Below are positions 15,286 through 16,496 of a DNA stretch of 16,496 nt, piece by piece (positions within the stretch are counted from its first letter, which is position 1; each line of letters opens with the position of its first letter). The stretch lies in NCBI GenBank assembly GCA_937996765.1, contig CALKUG010000022.1, positions 1 to 16,496 on the forward strand, in the 5' to 3' direction. Made by a program: the position numbers and the translations under genes. The notes under the pieces are model-generated. The model made no database searches, was not told the DNA's origin, and saw nothing but the letters and a program-made list of their open reading frames with translations. The DNA is from an uncultured Ignavibacteria bacterium (GTDB lineage Bacteria > Bacteroidota > Ignavibacteria > Ignavibacteriales > Ignavibacteriaceae).

Positions 15286-15486
15286 TTAATTAGCTTCGTT
15301 ACTCTTTTTCGAGTTAGATTGATTGGAAGTGGCATCCCCACCGGATTTTTTGCGCTTGCGAACGGCGTCCCTCAATATATACTCAATCTGCGCATTGAGA
15401 CTCCGGAGTTCATCCTTAGCCCAAATGTTAAGTTCGTCGCTGAGCGAAGTATCAATGCGCAGTATAATAGATTTCTTTTTATCCAT
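15286..15486 (-). CDS. Ribbon-helix-helix (Arc-like) DNA-binding protein
   Basis: A 66-residue protein with a ribbon-helix-helix fold. A short beta strand (about 6-11, SIILRI) is followed by helix A (about 14-28, SLSDELNIWAKDELR) and helix B (about 31-43, NAQIEYILRDAV). The tail (44-66) is rich in Lys, Ser and Asn and probably disordered. Such proteins bind DNA as dimers through the strand and often occupy tandem operator boxes. The start overlaps the SPFH stop by one base (TAATG), so the two are translationally coupled. A matching two-box palindrome covers the operon promoter (16364-16390), so autoregulation is likely. It is not followed by a toxin gene. Arc-like proteins next to SPFH genes are also known in other bacteria. 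Confidence 0.85.
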   Translation of the reverse strand: MDKKKSIILRIDTSLSDELNIWAKDELRSLNAQIEYILRDAVRKRKKSGGDATSNQSNSKKSNEAN

Positions 15487-16352
15487 TATTGATAAAGAGT
15501 TCCAGTATTAACAACGGGTTGAGTTGAGCGTTCAGAGCAAAGCACTACCATTAAATTACTTACCATGGCAGCTTTACGTTCATCATCAAGCTGTACAATT
15601 TGATGTTCATTAAGCCGTGTAAGGGCCATTTCAACCATACCTACTGCACCCTCAACAATTTTTTGACGTGCTTCGATTATAGCTTCTGCTTGCTGGCGTT
15701 GCAACATTGCATGCGCTATTTCCGGTGCATATGCAAGATGATTAATTCTCACATCTTGAATCTCTACACCTGAATCAGCAACCTTTGTCTGAACCTCTTT
15801 TAACAACTCGTGTGAAACTTCATCTATCGAAGAACGTAGTGAAATAGTTTCGCCTTCACTCGTATCGTAAGAATAGACAGAAGCAATATGCCTCAAAGCA
15901 GATTCAGCTTGTATGTGAACAAATTCATTGTAGTTTTCAACCTTAAAGGTGGCTGCAAAAGTATCTTTAACGCGCCAAACAACTACGCTGCTTACTTCAA
16001 TCGGGTTACCTTTTTTATCATTCACTTTTAATTTTTGGCTATCGAAATTTCTTGTGCGTAACGATATCTTCTTCTTAGTAAAAAATGGGTTACCCCAGCG
16101 TAAACCTTCTGCTATGGCGGTTCCCTTGTACTCACCAAATAACAAAAGTACTATCGCTTCATTTGGCTCAATCACAAATAAGCCGGTTAGGACAATTATT
16201 CCTATAACTATAGAAGGCAATCCTATTGCAAGGAAAAGAGGGGCTTCATTTGCTATTGCAAAAATAAAAACTGCAATGCCGCCTAATAGTAATAAGAGTC
16301 CTACAAAAAGCATTGCGAAACCGTTAGCTTGGTTACTAATTTGTTCTTTCAT
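15486..16352 (-). CDS. SPFH/band-7 domain membrane protein
   Basis: A 288-residue inner-membrane scaffold protein of the stomatin/prohibitin superfamily. Two N-terminal membrane helices (about 11-34 and 38-62) are followed by the SPFH domain: FVIEPNEAIVLLLFGEYKG, WGNPFF, SLRTRNFDSQ, then EVSSVVVWRVKD. Next comes the helical region with ALRHIASVYSYD, GVEIQDVRINHLAYAPEIAHAM, the QRQQAEAIIEAR motif and a C-terminal helix. Such proteins oligomerise and organise membrane microdomains or protect membrane protein complexes. The open frame runs back to 16430, but the ATG at 16350-16352 has AAGGA seven bases upstream, gives a normal N-terminus, and avoids translating the promoter. It forms a two-gene unit with the ribbon-helix-helix gene. 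Confidence 0.92.
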   Translation of the reverse strand: MKEQISNQANGFAMLFVGLLLLLGGIAVFIFAIANEAPLFLAIGLPSIVIGIIVLTGLFVIEPNEAIVLLLFGEYKGTAIAEGLRWGNPFFTKKKISLRTRNFDSQKLKVNDKKGNPIEVSSVVVWRVKDTFAATFKVENYNEFVHIQAESALRHIASVYSYDTSEGETISLRSSIDEVSHELLKEVQTKVADSGVEIQDVRINHLAYAPEIAHAMLQRQQAEAIIEARQKIVEGAVGMVEMALTRLNEHQIVQLDDERKAAMVSNLMVVLCSERSTQPVVNTGTLYQ

Positions 16353-16359
16353 GTGAGTT

Positions 16360-16364
16360 TCCTT
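16360..16364 (-). promoter_or_regulatory. Ribosome-binding site that fixes the SPFH start
   Basis: AAGGA on the minus strand, seven bases before the ATG at 16352. It decides between this start and the longer frame from 16430, which has no such site. Confidence 0.7.
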
Positions 16365-16390
16365 TTGTGATATCAAAATGATATCACAAA
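16364..16390. promoter_or_regulatory. Perfect 12-base inverted repeat, likely operator of the SPFH operon
   Basis: TTTGTGATATCA (16364-16375) and TGATATCACAAA (16379-16390) are exact reverse complements separated by AAA. Each arm contains the self-palindromic box TGATATCA, so there are two boxes 11 bases apart centre to centre, a layout typical for pairs of ribbon-helix-helix dimers. It overlaps the -7 element and the start site of the minus-strand promoter, where a bound repressor would block RNA polymerase. Confidence 0.75.
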
Positions 16391-16418
16391 TATAGCAAAA
16401 CGAATTGTTTAAAGTCAA
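16387..16418 (-). promoter_or_regulatory. Promoter of the SPFH/ribbon-helix-helix operon
   Basis: On the minus strand TTG (16418-16416), a 21-base spacer and TATATTTG (16394-16387), a full TAnnTTTG match. TTGACT with TATATT 18 bases later also fits a sigma-70 pattern. The -7 element shares its last four bases with the operator. A 10-base palindrome, TGTTTAAACA (16420-16429), and a further TGTTTAAA (16406-16413) flank the -33 element. Confidence 0.65.
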
Positions 16419-16475
16419 GTGTTTAAACAAATATCGCTCTGATACGATTATTAGGTAATAACGAATGGAGTAACA

Positions 16476-16496
16476 ATGAAAGTTGATTTAAAAGCA
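16476..16496 (+). CDS. Start of a divergent gene, cut by the window edge
   Basis: An ATG at 16476 is preceded by GGAG with a five-base spacing and is followed by six open codons (KVDLKA). It is divergent from the SPFH gene and shares its 120-base promoter region. Too little is visible to assign a function. Confidence 0.5.

Noticed and set aside
15232..15292. TAATTAACTT and AAGTTAATTA as a long-range hairpin
   Set aside because: The 10-base arms are pure AT-rich sequence 41 bases apart with no U-tract; chance is likely.
16353..16430. 26-residue N-terminal extension of the SPFH protein
   Set aside because: It would translate the operator and promoter; the ATG at 16352 has a good ribosome site and a normal N-terminus.

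Overview
The window is AT-rich bacterial DNA, most likely from the Bacteroidota/Ignavibacteriota (FCB) branch. Two secreted proteins end in type IX secretion (T9SS) sorting domains that begin with the NYPNPFNPTTT / NFPNPFNPSTT signature, which is typical of Ignavibacteria and relatives. The best promoters follow the Bacteroidota pattern of TTG, about 20 bases, then TAnnTTTG. Many starts lack a strong Shine-Dalgarno sequence, as is common in this branch. No species can be named from the sequence. No transposase, integrase, CRISPR array, plasmid or phage gene was seen, so this looks like ordinary chromosome.

Layout from left to right. The left edge (minus strand) holds the start of a sugar 3,4-ketoisomerase gene (FdtA/QdtA family) just downstream of a complete mgtE magnesium-channel gene. 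A plus-strand tRNA-Lys(UUU) follows, with its own promoter, a palindrome at the expected start site and a UUCG-loop terminator. A minus-strand MNT nucleotidyltransferase/HEPN pair overlaps by 11 bases. Upstream of it lies a 1,036-residue sensor kinase with a periplasmic propeller. A 260-base divergent region contains a LacI-type palindrome. It leads into a secreted SGNH hydrolase with a T9SS tail, then a tightly packed four-gene operon: small membrane protein, glycerophosphodiester phosphodiesterase, YkvA-like protein, unknown protein. That operon converges on a large secreted multidomain T9SS protein, whose terminator abuts the operon's last stop codon. On the far side of another divergent promoter region is a protein made only of PAS domains. 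It converges on a lipoprotein/response-regulator pair, and its terminator lies inside the response-regulator gene. The right end holds a SPFH membrane protein with a ribbon-helix-helix regulator, and the first codons of a divergent gene.

How the parts may work together. The window is rich in sensing and envelope functions: a sensor kinase without a receiver, a receiver without an output domain, a PAS-only protein, a lipoprotein and two T9SS cargo proteins. No direct partnership is proven by the sequence. The clearest regulatory circuit is at the right end. A perfect 12-base inverted repeat, made of two TGATATCA boxes, overlaps the SPFH promoter. The second gene of that operon encodes a ribbon-helix-helix protein, a family that binds such tandem boxes, so autoregulation is the natural hypothesis.
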